Notes: a model not told the origin generated them from the letters alone. Counted from the stretch's first letter, positions 32,830 to 44,240 are shown. The stretch is DNA of 64,000 nucleotides from Micrasema longulum (GCA_022494885.1 JAGVSM010003754.1:1-64000); one strand, 5' to 3'. Translations and numbers: made by a program.

Positions 32830-33470
32830 AGCTTAACTTTTAGACCTAAGACAAATATATTGTTATCAATGTTTAAAATATATATTTATGAACCAAAATT
32901 TATTTACAAGTAATTCAAATAGATCAAGTCAAAGAAGGAATCGTGTGTTAGAAAAAACACATGTATATTTCTCTCTCGCACAGAGACATGTATATTTTAT
33001 GGGCCCAAAAATATTTTATTCTTTTTTTACTGATAATACTTCATTGATTCCAATATTTCAAAATTTTAATTATTTTAAATAACATGCACTATCCTGGATT
33101 GAAACTAAAGATATAAACACTTTTTTTTTAATAAATTTTGTTGCCTTTTAATAATAAGGAATATTTTTGTGTTTTTTCAATATTTTTTATTTCCTTTTTT
33201 AATTGCTTTTAAAAAAATACCATGTAATCTTTTACGGAATATTTTATTTTTTCTTTCTTATGTTAGACAAAAATATTATAACTGTCCTTTATTTATTATA
33301 GGAGGAAAAATTCGTTAACATTTTCTGGTATACCCACGAACAGGCCATACTTTTGTGGGATTTTTTTGTTTACTATTTTTACCATTAATATGTATTTCAT
33401 TGCTGTGTAATTATGCTTTAGTTTTTGAATAGTCTGTTTTATCACTATGTTTATTGTAAACAAAAAAAAA
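32830..33470 (+). pseudogene. LINE family J3 3' end, copy 2
   Basis: The ORF end (about 32888-33080) reads NQNLFTSNSNRSSQRRNRVL, then LAQRHVYFMGPKIFYSFFTD and IPIFQNFNYFK. It corresponds to the …RxxxxxxGPKxFNxLPxxI…FKxxLxxWI ending of Jockey-like LINEs. The 3' UTR carries the hairpin CCCACGAACAGGC..TTTTGTGGG (33333-33359). It is a paralogue of the copy split by the piggyBac-type element at 57107-59632, and serves as its empty-site reference: AATATATATTTATGAACC at about 32876 versus TTAA there. Confidence 0.8.
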
Positions 33471-33474
33471 AAGT

Positions 33475-33590
33475 AAGTATAATATAATAAAAATAATAAT
33501 AAAAATAAATAAATAATAATAAAATAATAATAATAATTGTTATCATAATATAAAAATAATAATAACATTTTTTTTTTTTTTTTAAACTAA
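33475..33590. repeat. AATAAT-rich low-complexity tract
   Basis: About 110 bases of A/T triplet-like runs ending in a T16-type run. The minus-strand frame over it (33296-33568) is an artefact of composition. Confidence 0.9.
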
Positions 33591-33594
33591 GTCA

Positions 33595-34235
33595 ATAAAA
33601 AAAATACATTGTACTATGTTTCCTATTGTATCATACGCGTTTAATTTTGTTTATTTTTATAATTTTGTGTATTTTATTTATTAAAAAAAATAAAGAGTAT
33701 CTTAGTGAGTCTTGTGTATTTAATAATAATAATTGTTATTATTATTATGTAATGCACGCCTCTGTATTTACTCTCCACTTTACGTCTGTTTATTATTCAA
33801 AAGATACGACTAGGAACAATGCCAATTGATACGGGTCGATATCTACTTAGAACATAAAGTTGAAAGTCAATCTACATTACAATCATGTTAATCTTGTATC
33901 AAATTTCCAAAAGAAACTGCAGCTGAGTCACTGCATTGGCTATCTTTTTTGTAGGGTGACCTTTTACGTTTGAAACTACATTTAAATTGAAGACTTCCAA
34001 TTAAGACAACTTTTCTACCGGATATGTTGAGACTTTTAAATTAGCTTGGATTTATTATAATTATATTGATTATGCTATACGACTCTGGCTAAAAAACACA
34101 TAAATATGAACCAACCTACATATATTTTCACTAACACTGCTTAATTAAGTTGTTGTAATTTTTTAACTAACTCCAATTGACTTTCATTCTTATTTGGACA
34201 TTTTAAAAGGAACACAGAAAAAAACGACCAACATA
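33595..34235. other. interval, possible worn LINE
   Basis: Short blocks hint at a LINE leading into 34240, but no single frame supports it for more than about 20 codons. Confidence 0.3.
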
Positions 34236-34239
34236 CCTT

Positions 34240-34395
34240 GACTGTTGAATTTTCTATTCGAAATATATCGAAAATTGTAGATCATTCAAAAATACAACTC
34301 CAATCTGCGCATTGTTTGATACACTTGTGTGATAGAACTTGTCCGAAACTAGAACACTGCACCATAATTTGGGACCCTTCTGAGCCGAACCGCAT
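34240..34395 (+). pseudogene. LINE C-terminal block before a second LINE
   Basis: CPKLEHCTIIWDPSEPN (about 34342-34392) matches the LVRPxLEYxSxVWxP block that lies after the RT palm. It is followed at once by an RT fingers segment, so the two are head-to-tail pieces of different copies or a rearranged one. Confidence 0.5.
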
Positions 34396-35875
34396 CCCTA
34401 ACACAGCACGGATTTAGGACTGCTAGATCAACTACCTCAAATTTGCTGGAATATTCACATACTATTACCAAAGCACTTGAGAGTGGTCAGCAAGTTGATG
34501 TTCTCTACACAGACTTTGCAACGGCATTTGATAAAGTTAACCATAAAACTCTTATCACTAAATAACATGCTCTTGGATTAAGAGACCCGTTATTCCCATT
34601 CGTTGAATCTTATCTATGTGGAAGACAGCAAAAGGTTAGGATTGGGAACTGTTTATCAGCCAGTATCGATGTTACATCAGGTCAGTGGCGGTATTTCCAT
34701 AGAAGCCCAAAAACCGGGCATGCCTAACCGATTTCAAATTAAAATGACCGAATGTGGACTTTACGATTACAAATAATTCATTTCGTTGTTTGAAATTCAG
34801 CCCGCTCGTTTGTAAAGTCGTCATTCTAATCTGGAGACGAATTTACACCCCGTATATTTGCTGAAACCCGCATCCCGTAAAATCCGCGTGCGCGGACGCC
34901 GGCTTCTTGTGTGGCTTTCTTGTCGCAAAAAAAATTACAAACTTCGCATTGCGAACACGAGATACAAACATAAGGGTAACAAATTTTAGTCACCTGTATA
35001 ATATATTGTTTTTTGTATAGAGGTTAGAAGCCAGCTTCTTTTGAAGTGATGTTAGTTGCGTGCGGATGCGATAGAACAGATCGAACGTATTCAAGATTGT
35101 TTCTTTTGCTCTTGTTTTTCTCTCTCTTTGTTAAGTTATTATTATAATTATTATGGAAAACTTATATAGCGCCATTTTCGTAATATCTTCCTCTTTTCTT
35201 TTCTCTAAATTAGTTTAAGACCCGTATTGCTTTTATGTTATATATATAAAAATGGCTTGCCTTACTGGTTAACCCTAGGCACGCTACTGCATCAGGTGTC
35301 CCCTAGGGTGCCCATCTGGCAGCCCTTCTTTTTTATTTGTTTATTAACGATGTAGCAAATGTATTCTCCTTTACTCGTTTTTGGCTCTTTGTGGACGACG
35401 GTAAAATTCTTAAAATTATTCAAAATACAAATGACTGTTTGCTGCTTCAGTCAAATATTGATTCTTTTAATATGTAGTGTAAAGCCAGCTACCTAGAATC
35501 AAACATTAAAAATTGTAAAATGATGAATTTTTATAGAATTTAAAAAAAAATCTCCTTTGAAAATAAAATATAAAATATTAATTTAGATTTAGTCAAGTCT
35601 ATTTTAAGGACCTCGGAGTTATCATGAACTGTAAACTTACCGTTAATGAACATATTGATACTATGATTAACAAGTCACTAAAACTCTTGGGTTTTGTTAG
35701 CAGGACATCTAGTGACTTTACTAATATGTTCACGGTTAAAACACTATTTTGCTCACTTGTTTGTCCTGTTTTAGAATATGCATCCGTGATCTGGTCTCCC
35801 TTCTATGTAGGCCGGATAAATCAATGGAGGTCAAAATATCAGATGAAAAATAAAAGTCAAGACGAGTTCACCCAG
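34396..35875 (+). pseudogene. Jockey-type LINE RT, split by a hAT MITE
   Basis: The left part gives QHGFRTARSTTSNLLEYSHT and VDVLYTDFATAFDKVNHKTL (fingers/palm, with the xDFxxAFDxVxH motif), then LFPFVESYLCGRQQKVRIGN. At 34682 it is cut by the element 34683-35289. The right part resumes with SGVP*GAHLAALLFYLFIND (the SGVPQGSxLGPLLFxlfiND box with the Gln codon now a stop) and WLFVDDGKILKIIQN (VDD catalytic box). After a shift it gives NCKLTVNEHIDTMINKSLKL, SRTSSDFTNMFTVKTLFCSL and CPVLEYASVIWSPFYVGRIN. It ends near 35875 without a clear tail. Confidence 0.85.
34683..35289. mobile_element. hAT-type MITE with exact 8-bp target duplication
   Basis: Begins CAGTGGCGGTATTTCC and ends GGCACGCTACTG; the outer 8 bases of the ends match at 7 positions after reverse complementation (CAGTGGCG / CAGTAGCG). 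CATCAGGT is duplicated exactly at 34675-34682 and 35290-35297. Removing the element plus one duplicate restores the LINE reading across the RT box. 607 bp, no transposase: a non-autonomous hAT derivative. Confidence 0.93.
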
Positions 35876-35879
35876 AAAT

Positions 35880-36838
35880 AAATAGGTATATGCTTAAATA
35901 AATTGTGTCAGAATACAACGAATAAGAGAGCAATAAACTCATTTTGTGTATGTTTTTACTTTTGTTCGAATGTTTTTATTTTGTTGATGAGTCATTTTTA
36001 TTAATAAGGCATTGACATTGAAAAGAAAAGTACAATCTAACAGCTGATTGTTGGTTTTTATACGGTGAAAAACGTGATATTACAAATTTTACAAACTTTA
36101 TTTATTTACATTTTATTAAGTTGATTCGTGACGTCTTAAGAATTAATATAAACTTTAAAATGCATTACATTTTACATATTACATTTTTTTTAAAAACTTG
36201 AAATATTTCAAGGCGTTTGCATTTTTTTTATTTCCTGTACAGTTTTTAACCTATAATTACGTTATTAATACATTTTTTTACATAAAAGCTTTTTTGTTGA
36301 TTTACCGTTGTGAGAAAGCCAATTTTGATGGCGGTCGATGGCAAAAACTTCAGGGGGTGCAAAAAAAGACTTACCTGACGGCTTTCGTAGAGCAGATACA
36401 CCATAGATAAACCATATACATAGTTGACTAATAAAAAAAGAGTTTTCCTTGTCTGTCTTTTTGTTGAATTAGTTAAGTTATTTTAAAAACATATGTTTAC
36501 ATGTTTATGGAGACGCGGGAACAAAATAATGTAAAAAAAATATGTATAGCTTATCACTACCATAAAACCAAGCCGCTTTCGTGTATATTTTTACTTAAAT
36601 TATCTGTTATCCATTTTATGTATGTTAATTATTTTTTTAACTCAAGACACCTGAATTATATTTAAGCAAGGCATTGGATGACCTAGTGCCTATAAATTTT
36701 TAGGATTGGATTTGACATAAAAAAAATCGTCGCTTCTCCTATATAATTATATTGTGGTTTTTTTGCCATCTACTTACATATAAATAAAATATGGGTTTAT
36801 TTTTAAAATCAGTCTTTTTTTATAATTATTTTTGTATC
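35880..36838. other. AT-rich interval, weak repeat match
   Basis: About 36120-36190 (GACGTCTTAAGAATTAATAT and so on) resembles 63020-63060 (CACATCTTAAGAACCAATAT). No gene. Confidence 0.4.
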
Positions 36839-36857
36839 TTTTAAATTTTTATATGCT

Positions 36858-36905
36858 TTTCGCTAGGGTTCGAACCTCAGATCTTCTGATCTGGAGACCA
36901 CGCTA
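36858..36905 (-). repeat. tRNA-like SINE head fragment
   Basis: The minus strand reads GTGGTCTCCAGATCAGAAGA followed by TCTGAGGTTCGAACCC, with a perfect B box and an anticodon-arm-like hairpin. There is no matching body or acceptor stem, so this is not a tRNA gene. Confidence 0.45.
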
Positions 36906-37254
36906 TAATTTTCCTTAATCAGGACGTACTATCGAAGTAAATATTGAATTATTTTAGTCATATTTAATGTACACACCATTCCAAACTGACTGATTGTTCT
37001 ATTCGTAATGTAAATAGAAATTCGCTTTCGCCTTCGTCCGCGCAACTGAAGAGTTGCGACCTTAAGACTGACCTTTACCAATTTCGTTACCTGCCTTTGC
37101 GAGGTGCGCCGCGTTCAAGTTTCGTCCAAGGCGGATATCAGCGCAGCCTGTGTACAGGCTACAGATACACAAACACAATCTCACTAACACTAGAGTGGAT
37201 CGAGCTGAGAAATAATTTTCAAGACTTTCAAAATAATATTTTCTAAATGGCGGA

Positions 37255-37430
37255 TTGACAATACAGTTCTGCGTGTGGAATAGAACCAGAATCCTGGACG
37301 AGTGATTTTAACTCTACTTATCTATAAATAAGTAAAAATCCCGAATAAGGAAATCAAATGGAGTTACGTTTGCCTCTTCTGCCGTGATCAGCGCGTTCAC
37401 CTACCATGGACAAAGATTACTTACTGGTAA
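37255..37430 (+). repeat. worn SINE pieces, family C-like
   Basis: AATAGAACCAGAATCCTGGA at 37281 pairs with 63182 (AATAGAACCAGAACCCTGGA). GATCAGCGCGTTCACCTACC at about 37386 resembles the family C head. Both copies have this order, so the pair may be one composite SINE. Confidence 0.45.
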
Positions 37431-37625
37431 GGTTGAAATATTGATTTAACAGGTGTTTTCTACACTTTAACATGTAATTGTTGACTAACTGCAATACAAA
37501 TTTTATAAGTAATGATTATAATCTAAATCGATGTTATTAAATTTACAAAAACACTATAATGGAAAGTTTACACTTTTTTACCTTAATTTCAGTTTCAATT
37601 TTAAATTTATTTATTTTATATACGT

Positions 37626-38021
37626 TTAAAAATATTTATAACATAACACGAAAAAAAAATTAATTAAATTTAATATAAAAAAAATGGTAAAGTAAAAATA
37701 CCCAATCAGTTGTGGAAAAAGGATGCTTTCCCCTGTAAACTTTTTTTCACTAATATGAAAGATGTCGATATCCGAAGAGATACGGTTGAGTAAAGACATT
37801 GCTATTCCTACTGGCATTACCATCGGCAGATTGATTCTGCAAGTAGGAAGAAAAAACAGCTTAAGCTGTATATGTCTAAGGTAGTCATTAGGAACATAAA
37901 GAAAAATACTCTTTATTACACATATGTTGATCGTAATACCATGGATTAATCTGAAAAAATATATTAGCAAGTATGCATTTCTTCTTTTCTTCATTCCCAG
38001 TATGAAGTCAAAAAGGTACAA
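37626..38021 (-). pseudogene. Jockey-type LINE C-terminus, 131-codon frame
   Basis: The minus-strand frame is open for 131 codons: MKKRRNAYLLIYFFRLIHGI, FLYVPNDYLRHIQLKLFFLP, TCRINLPMVMPVGIAMSLLN, RISSDIDIFHISEKKF. It matches the RRxxxxLxxfyKLiNGxid…VP…R…Nxxxxx..DIDIF ending of Jockey-type ORF2. The DIDIFHISE block is also in the minus-strand copy at 24355-24840. The protein continues past the usual end into a hydrophobic stretch coded by AT-rich 3' sequence. Truncated at the 5' side. Confidence 0.8.
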
Positions 38022-38024
38022 CTA

Positions 38025-38850
38025 CAGATAGTATCCGCACTCTCTTGTAGATGTAAACAAATAACATATGTGTTTTCATGTAGATTTAATTTTATACGAA
38101 AAAGCCAAAAAAGTGGCTTAGAGGGGAATTTTTGTATTTTCTCATAATATTTCTTGTTTTGTATTTTTGTGTCAAATTATGTATGTACTTATACATAATT
38201 CAATGAAAAAAATAAAGACAGACTTGTATCGATTTATATACACATATTGTTAGTTATATTTTTGTAAATAACCATATAAGTTTTTTCCCGCATTTCTTTT
38301 GAAAGTCAAATGACACAAATAACACTTTTTACTTTACCAATTGGTTTGAAAAAATTAACACTACGCAAAAAACCAGCTAATGTACGAAAGCTACAAAAAT
38401 GAATTGACAAATTTAAAAATCAATCCACTCTATTGATCACACGCACACAGCCAAATTATCAACAGACTCCGAATGAAGAAATATAATACCTGAATCTCGG
38501 ATGTTCGCGCAAAATCAGAAGTGGATTTTTTATTGTTTTTATTAATAGGCGTTTATAGAAACACGGAAAAGAAATTACTTGATTAATTGCCAGAGGGTTT
38601 GCCTCAAAATGTAATTATATGATGGACTCGAAGAATATTATTTTATAGAACGGAAATACGTCGTATTATTCGAGATGAATTCAAACATGATGAGAAGGTA
38701 GTTTAATTTATTTGATGGAGATGAATAATTTCTTTTTTTTTACAAATGTTTTTAAATTATTGTCTAATATTTTTTATCCTTAATGCAAACATCAGTTCAA
38801 ATTATAATCATCTCAAATATATTTCAAATGTGAAGAGTTATTCTTTTAAC
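38025..38850. other. AT-rich interval, nothing recognised
   Basis: No coding, RNA or terminal-repeat motif matched. Confidence 0.4.
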
Positions 38851-38851
38851 T

Positions 38852-39042
38852 GACGTCGCGGGTTCAATTTCCGCCAGTTGCAAGAGAAAAATCCAAGATG
38901 TACATTTTTTCAATTGGTCTGGGAGTTGCGGTGTAGTTTTCGTTACCTCTTTCTATATCCTTTCTTTCCCACCTGCTGACAAGCCTCAAAATAGAGGCTA
39001 AGCGGATTATTCCTTTAAAAATAAAATTAAAAAAAACAATTC
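38852..39042 (+). mobile_element. SINE family B, 5'-truncated, copy 2
   Basis: Begins just before the B box (GACGTCGCGGGTTCAATTTC) and keeps the full body, including CCCACCTGCTGACAAGCCTC and the AGCCTC..GAGGCT hairpin. The A box is missing, as expected of a 5'-truncated retroposed copy. Confidence 0.75.
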
Positions 39043-39044
39043 TA

Positions 39045-39412
39045 TTTATTACTAATACAATGCGTGCAAATTCAAAATGACAAAAATAAATCAAGTATTT
39101 ATATAGTTTTTACTAAAAAAATTTTAGTTGTATTCTGAATTTTAACTACCGAGGATTATATTGAATAGTAAATGACAGGTCACAAGCCCTTTTATGAAAA
39201 TTTAATTGCCATTCATAATCGTCTAAATTCCTTTTTAAAAAATGTCATTTTCTTCATCTAAATATTTATCAGTCTTGACAACGTTCTCGGGAGTCCAAAT
39301 CCAGTACTATTAGCATAACTATTTTTTACTACTCGAAATTGAATTATTTACTTAAGTAAATAATTTTATTAATTTTAATTATTTTTTTCCAAATACTCTA
39401 TTTATTTCTAAG
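39045..39412. other. AT-rich interval
   Basis: Nothing matched except a short GACAGGTCACAAGCCCTTTT piece at about 39172 related to family M. Confidence 0.4.
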
Positions 39413-39414
39413 AA

Positions 39415-39525
39415 AGGGTCTCAATCTAGATCGTAGGTCCGAGGTTAGAACCCCACTCTACTTCAACTTTACTCCTATTTTCTAATAGTAAGTGATTTAC
39501 AACGCGTTTAAATTTGTACAAATAA
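39415..39525 (+). mobile_element. SINE family A, partial, copy 5
   Basis: GATCGTAGGTCCGAGGTTAG, AACCCCACTCTACTTCAACT and TTTTCTAATAGTAAGTGATT follow the family order; the A-box side is missing. Confidence 0.7.
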
Positions 39526-39529
39526 TAAG

Positions 39530-40360
39530 AAAGCCTTTTTTTTACTTCAGTAAAATTTCGAGAGATTTTAAATACTTTTCATATTAAATTGGTTCAATTA
39601 AATAACTTTGAGAGACAGCGTATTGTGCCACTATTTCCTCAGTTTTAAACAATTAATAATTTGAATTTTTTTTATAATACCAATCACAAACGTTCTAATT
39701 AAAACTGACAGATGTACTCATATGTTTTATCTAGATTCGCAACAATTTGACATATCCGTAGACAAAGATCTACACTTCCTTCGTCATGAAAAATTGCTGT
39801 CAGATTAGCGACGTTAATTTGTGGATTTTGTTAATCTGATTGTTATCAAAATGCGTTCTACCATTGGCGTACTAAATATTAACCGTCATCCCTGTCAAAT
39901 AGAAATCATATCATTGACATAGTATAATTTTATTGCCATTTATAATTTAATAATCAAGAGCCCGATGAACAAATCAGATTAAAGAAAAACATACATGTTT
40001 GCCTTATCAAAATTATGATAGTGAAAAAACTTTTTTTTAACCACTTTTAAGTGCACAAAAGTGCTCAAAATGTTAATACACAAGAACGGACATACATACA
40101 TCATTTTCATTAAAAAAAAACTGAAACGCTTTTACGTGTATTCTAGAAATGAAAAAAAAACAATATTTTTCACTCAAGTCTCGTGCGTTCCGTTTTGCTT
40201 CTAAATACTGTTAATTAATACATTTATCAGAGCAAATCGGGCTTTTTTAGGTTATTTTATTTACTCAATTTTAAGATCCATTAAACTGGAACAAAAAGTA
40301 TTCAATTACTCTTAACAATACCGAAGGAAACTATTTAAACGGTTCAAATCAAACAATGTT
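39530..40360. other. AT-rich interval, nothing recognised
   Basis: No motif matched on either strand. Confidence 0.4.
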
Positions 40361-40364
40361 TTGA

Positions 40365-41366
40365 ATATGTCTAAATGTTTGCAGACTGGCTAGATTTCAT
40401 CCCTAGGGAGTTATTTAAATCAAAATTTGTTGCAACAGTGGGAAAAGATTTTTGAAAATGGAATATGAAAGTGTGGGCATTTACAGGGTCCAGCCCGTCC
40501 TCAAACATTTGGACCTACTCAAAACATTACTGAATCAACTAACTGGTAAATAAAAAAAATTGGAAAATTGTTTTCAAGCTTTGCCTAGCAGGTGAATTGG
40601 TTTAGCTGGATGAAGCTCACCCACATGATAAAAGTTTTAGATGTTTTACTTTTGTTAAGTAAAAGAGCTGAAATCTTTATCATGTGGGTGAGATTCATCC
40701 GGCTAAACCAATGCACCTACTAGGCAACGCCCGAAACTCCCTAGGAAAGAAATCCAGCCAGTCTGCAAGCATTTGGACATACTCAAAACATTGTTGAATT
40801 AACTACCTGGTAAAGGGAGAAGCATTAAAATTGGAAAATTGTTTTCAAGCGTTGCCTAGTAGGTGAATTGTTTCAGCTGGATGAAGCACACCCACATGAT
40901 AAAGGTTTAAGATCTTTTACTTTTACTTTTGTTAAGTAAAAGAACTGAAACCTTTATCATGTGGGAGAGATTCATCCGGCTGAACCAATGCACCTACTAG
41001 GCAACGCCCTAAACTCCCTAGAAAGGAAATCTAGCTAGTCGGCAAGCATTTGAACATACTCAAAACATTGTTGAATTAACTACCTGGTAAAGGAAGAAGT
41101 ATTAAAATTGGAATATTGTTTTCAGGCGTTGCCTAGTAGGTGAACTGGTTCAGCCGGATGAATCTCACCCACATAATAAAGGTTCTCTTTTACTTCACAA
41201 AAGTCAACAGATGGAAGAGTTGAGGATATGTGGATGATCAAACATTGTTCAAACAGGCAGATTGTTGATATTACACAGTGTGTAAAGTGACCACTTAAAC
41301 TAGCCAACGGCCGGTCATAAGCCCTGTTAATGCCTAGACTTCCATATTCCTTTCTCAAAAATGTTT
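40365..41366. repeat. family M tandem-palindromic array
   Basis: The block CATTTGGACATACTCAAAAC starts at about 40505, 40770 and 41047 (with small changes), giving tandem units of about 265-277 bp. Inside each of the first two units the arm GCCTAGCAGGTGAATTGG..CACCCACATGATAAA (about 40582-40632, 40854-40904) is followed by its inverted copy (about 40668-40724, 40943-41003). Each unit can therefore form a hairpin of roughly 60-bp arms. The last unit runs on into the complete family M right half (GGTCATAAGCCCTG, CTTCCATATTCC), and the hAT MITE at 41375 follows it. No ORF. Confidence 0.88.
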
Positions 41367-41374
41367 ATTCTAAT

Positions 41375-41966
41375 CAGAGGCGGTTCCTTAATTTGTGCAT
41401 AAGTGCAGTGCACTGCCAAGTAAAAATTTGTGCAAATAAATTAGTGATTATATTAATAGTAAAAATATTAAGTGGGTAGAAAGATCTAGCGAAATCGACT
41501 CTAGCGGACGATTTTCTTATCTTGTCTACGCATGCGCAATCGTCCCAGTGCATATTCTGTTTTGCACAATCTTTTACCCTGAATTTGTAAGAAATATATC
41601 ATATCTCCAAAAATCGTAATTTGAGCGAGACAGACAATGCTTCGTACCGATGAATTGTGCGTTAGAGGGAGAAGATAATATATACACTCCGGGCATTGCC
41701 AACGCATGCGCAGATCTGAAGTTCGTTTGTAATGTCACTTTGAACATGTGTAATGACATGATATTAGTACGAATTTAGTTAACTATAACTTGCGTATTAT
41801 GTTGGGCGCATTTAGCGTTTCTGGTTCTGATGCGCGGGCAGTCATACTATTGCTCGTTTATCACGTCAGATTTATATTATTATAATATTATTGAACTTAA
41901 TAATATACAAGTTGAGAAAATGCAAAGAAATGCACCGCCAATGTTTTCGGTCAGGAGCCGCTAGTG
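41375..41966. mobile_element. hAT-type MITE with exact 8-bp target duplication
   Basis: Begins CAGAGGCGGTTCC and ends GGAGCCGCTAGTG; reverse-complemented, the ends agree at 9 of the outer 13 bases. ATTCTAAT flanks it exactly at 41367-41374 and 41967-41974. It sits in the right end of the family M array. Internal sequence matches the older copy at 26943-27359 (GCGTTAGAGGGAGAAGATAA and so on). It contains a CGCATGCGCA word. Minus-strand frames 41501-41759 have no motif. Confidence 0.93.
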
Positions 41967-41979
41967 ATTCTAATAATAA

Positions 41980-42400
41980 AATGAAAAAAATCGTTATTTT
42001 TACTAGGTCCTGTCCGTGTATGTTCACAGGAAGACAAAAGGACTGCTGACGGTTGTGAGCGTTGGTGGGAGTATCATTGTTCTGCGGAGAAAACCTGCCA
42101 CTTTATTTCGGTAAAGATGTCTCAGGATGATTTTTTATGCTACAAATTAAGCTTTTGTGATACTAATTAATACAGTATTTGCTTCTATTCGTGTTTGAAT
42201 GGTCATGATGAAGAATGACAATATCCTAAAAAGTCCATCCATATAATTTTCTAAACTCACGGTAAAAGTGGCAGTGAAAATAGTAGAGTAAAATTCAATT
42301 AAAATCGTGAAAATTCTAAAAACAGAAACTCGTTTATTGAGTGAACTGATAGGAAAATCTTCGGTTTTTAAAACGGTTTCAAGTATGTGAAGGAATATAA
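41980..42400. other. interval without recognised genes
   Basis: A less AT-rich patch at about 42005-42130 has no recognisable reading. Confidence 0.35.
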
Positions 42401-42404
42401 TTTC

Positions 42405-42740
42405 ACTACCCTATAAATTGCCATTTACACGTGGACAATGGTCGAGTCCTGGAACAAAACAATATTGTATTAAAATCTTTTGCAACACAGCAGGAAAACA
42501 TTTTTGAGAAGAGTGTGTGGAAGTCTAGGCATTCACAGGGCTTATGACCTGTCATTGGCTGGTTTAAGTGGCGTTGTAAATACTTCCATATACCCTTATC
42601 AAAAATGTTTTCCCTCTCTGTTGCAACAAATTTAGAAATGAATGTCTCCCTAGGGAGGAAAGGCAGCCAGTCTGCAAACATTTGTACATACTCTAAAAAT
42701 TGTTCAATATTGTATTGTCCACGTGTAAATGACTTTTAAA
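42405..42740. repeat. family M copy with 18-bp terminal inverted repeats
   Basis: CATTTACACGTGGACAAT (42422-42439) is repeated exactly in reverse at 42714-42731. Inside, family M arms AAAACATTTTTGAGAAGAG and TCAAAAATGTTTTCCCTCTC face each other around the GGGCTTATGACCTGTCATTG core. A CTCCCTAGGGAGG palindrome lies at about 42646. Confidence 0.85.
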
Positions 42741-42744
42741 GATT

Positions 42745-43925
42745 TCGGGAAGCATCCGTTGCTTTTTGATATAATTACCATATTGGCTCGTTAATTTTTA
42801 TAAATTAGAATTTTTATAAACAACGAACGTTTTTTATTGATTAATTACTTATGTATACAAAAAAGTAATCATGTATTTCACACACAAGAAATAAAACAAA
42901 CAATATTCATAAGATTGTATCTTTTATTCAATCACATAAACAAATATAATAAATATCAGTGCTAAAAAGTCTGTAATACTCGTAATAGAATCTCAGATTT
43001 AAGTATGGGAACCAGATAAATGATCAAAATCCTTCAAAAACCCGTAAACATGGTTTTTATAATACATTGTACAATTTGGAAATCTATTCTTAATTAGTCA
43101 TAGGTAGAGTTCTCAATTAGAGGTTATTGATAATGCCTATAATAATTTGCTGTATAATATTAACAAGGCTATCTGTCTCGCACGCCAAATATTATCTTCA
43201 CAATCAAATTTGTTGACACGACTCAAATTAATAATGATGTCCAATTTGCTGGCGCCAATTTAAGCGAACATTTCATAATTTTGGCGACGAGCAGAAATAA
43301 GACTTGTATTTTGATTACGAACCTACGGCTGCGCAAATTGAGCAATGCGAAATGCATTTATTTCCATGTAAATACAAGTGAATTGATCGAAATATTTCCA
43401 AATTATTATTTTATTCTTGTTTTTAACAGCAGATGTATATAGTAGTAATTAAAGTTACGTATTGCAGCATTTTACGAATATAGACCAGAGATCATGATGA
43501 CTATGATGAATATTTTGAGTTTATCCAAATGTTTACACTGGACAAGCACTGGATTTTTTTCGAAAGCCCCACCACTTACTCGGATCCGTTTTTAAGGTCT
43601 CATGGCCTCTTTTCAGATCCGCAAAGTGCAAAAAAAAATTTTTAGGTGTATTTTTTTTCAAAAATTCTTCTTTACAAAAGATTTGCGTTTTTTTTAGAAT
43701 TTACATTTACTGCTTTCAATAACCCTATCGCTGCCAAAGCAACCTAAATATATATAGTCAATTTGCCTTTCATTTTCAATCTAATTTTGCCAATTCTGAC
43801 GGTGATAGGGTATGTTAGTTCATTAGCTTATTAGTAAACCGTAATAAACAAGTCCGCTCGGGAGAACCTGAGCCGTCATCGCCCCTCTACCAGCCAAATA
43901 ATTCAAACAATGACTGGATTGTACC
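42745..43925. other. AT-rich interval, nothing recognised
   Basis: No gene or matched repeat. The patch at 43850-43910 is more G/C rich but has no reading. Confidence 0.4.
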
Positions 43926-43929
43926 CCCT

Positions 43930-44240
43930 AACACAGACAGAGATCGAAAACAATTTTTAAGAACGGAATATGAAAGTTTTGGTATTTACAGGCCTTATTT
44001 AAGTGGTCACTTTACACACTGTATAAAATTCACTATTCTGTCTGCGTTTTGAACATCCCCTTTGCTCATTTCTTCTATCTGTTGTCTTTTACATCATAAA
44101 TGGCAACAGACGGAAGGTGGGTGGCATAATTGTAAATTTGACACAGTGTGTAAAATGGTCACATAAACCAAACAAGTATACAGATTATAAGCCCTATATA
44201 TTCGTACTAATAAATGTTTTCTATTTGTCTTTTTACATAA
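43930..44240. repeat. family M foldback, worn
   Basis: A reverse half (GAATATGAAAGTTTTGGTAT … TTCTTCTATCTGTTGTC) is followed by a forward half (GGCAACAGACGGAAGGTGGG … CAGATTATAAGCCCTATATA), giving an imperfect 150-bp inverted repeat. Confidence 0.7.

Noticed and set aside
33296..33568. 90-codon minus-strand frame rich in Tyr and Leu
   Set aside because: It is the translation of an AATAAT-type low-complexity tract.
40365..41366. CRISPR-like array
   Set aside because: Units are about 270 bp and palindromic, with no short repeat/spacer alternation; the DNA is eukaryotic.
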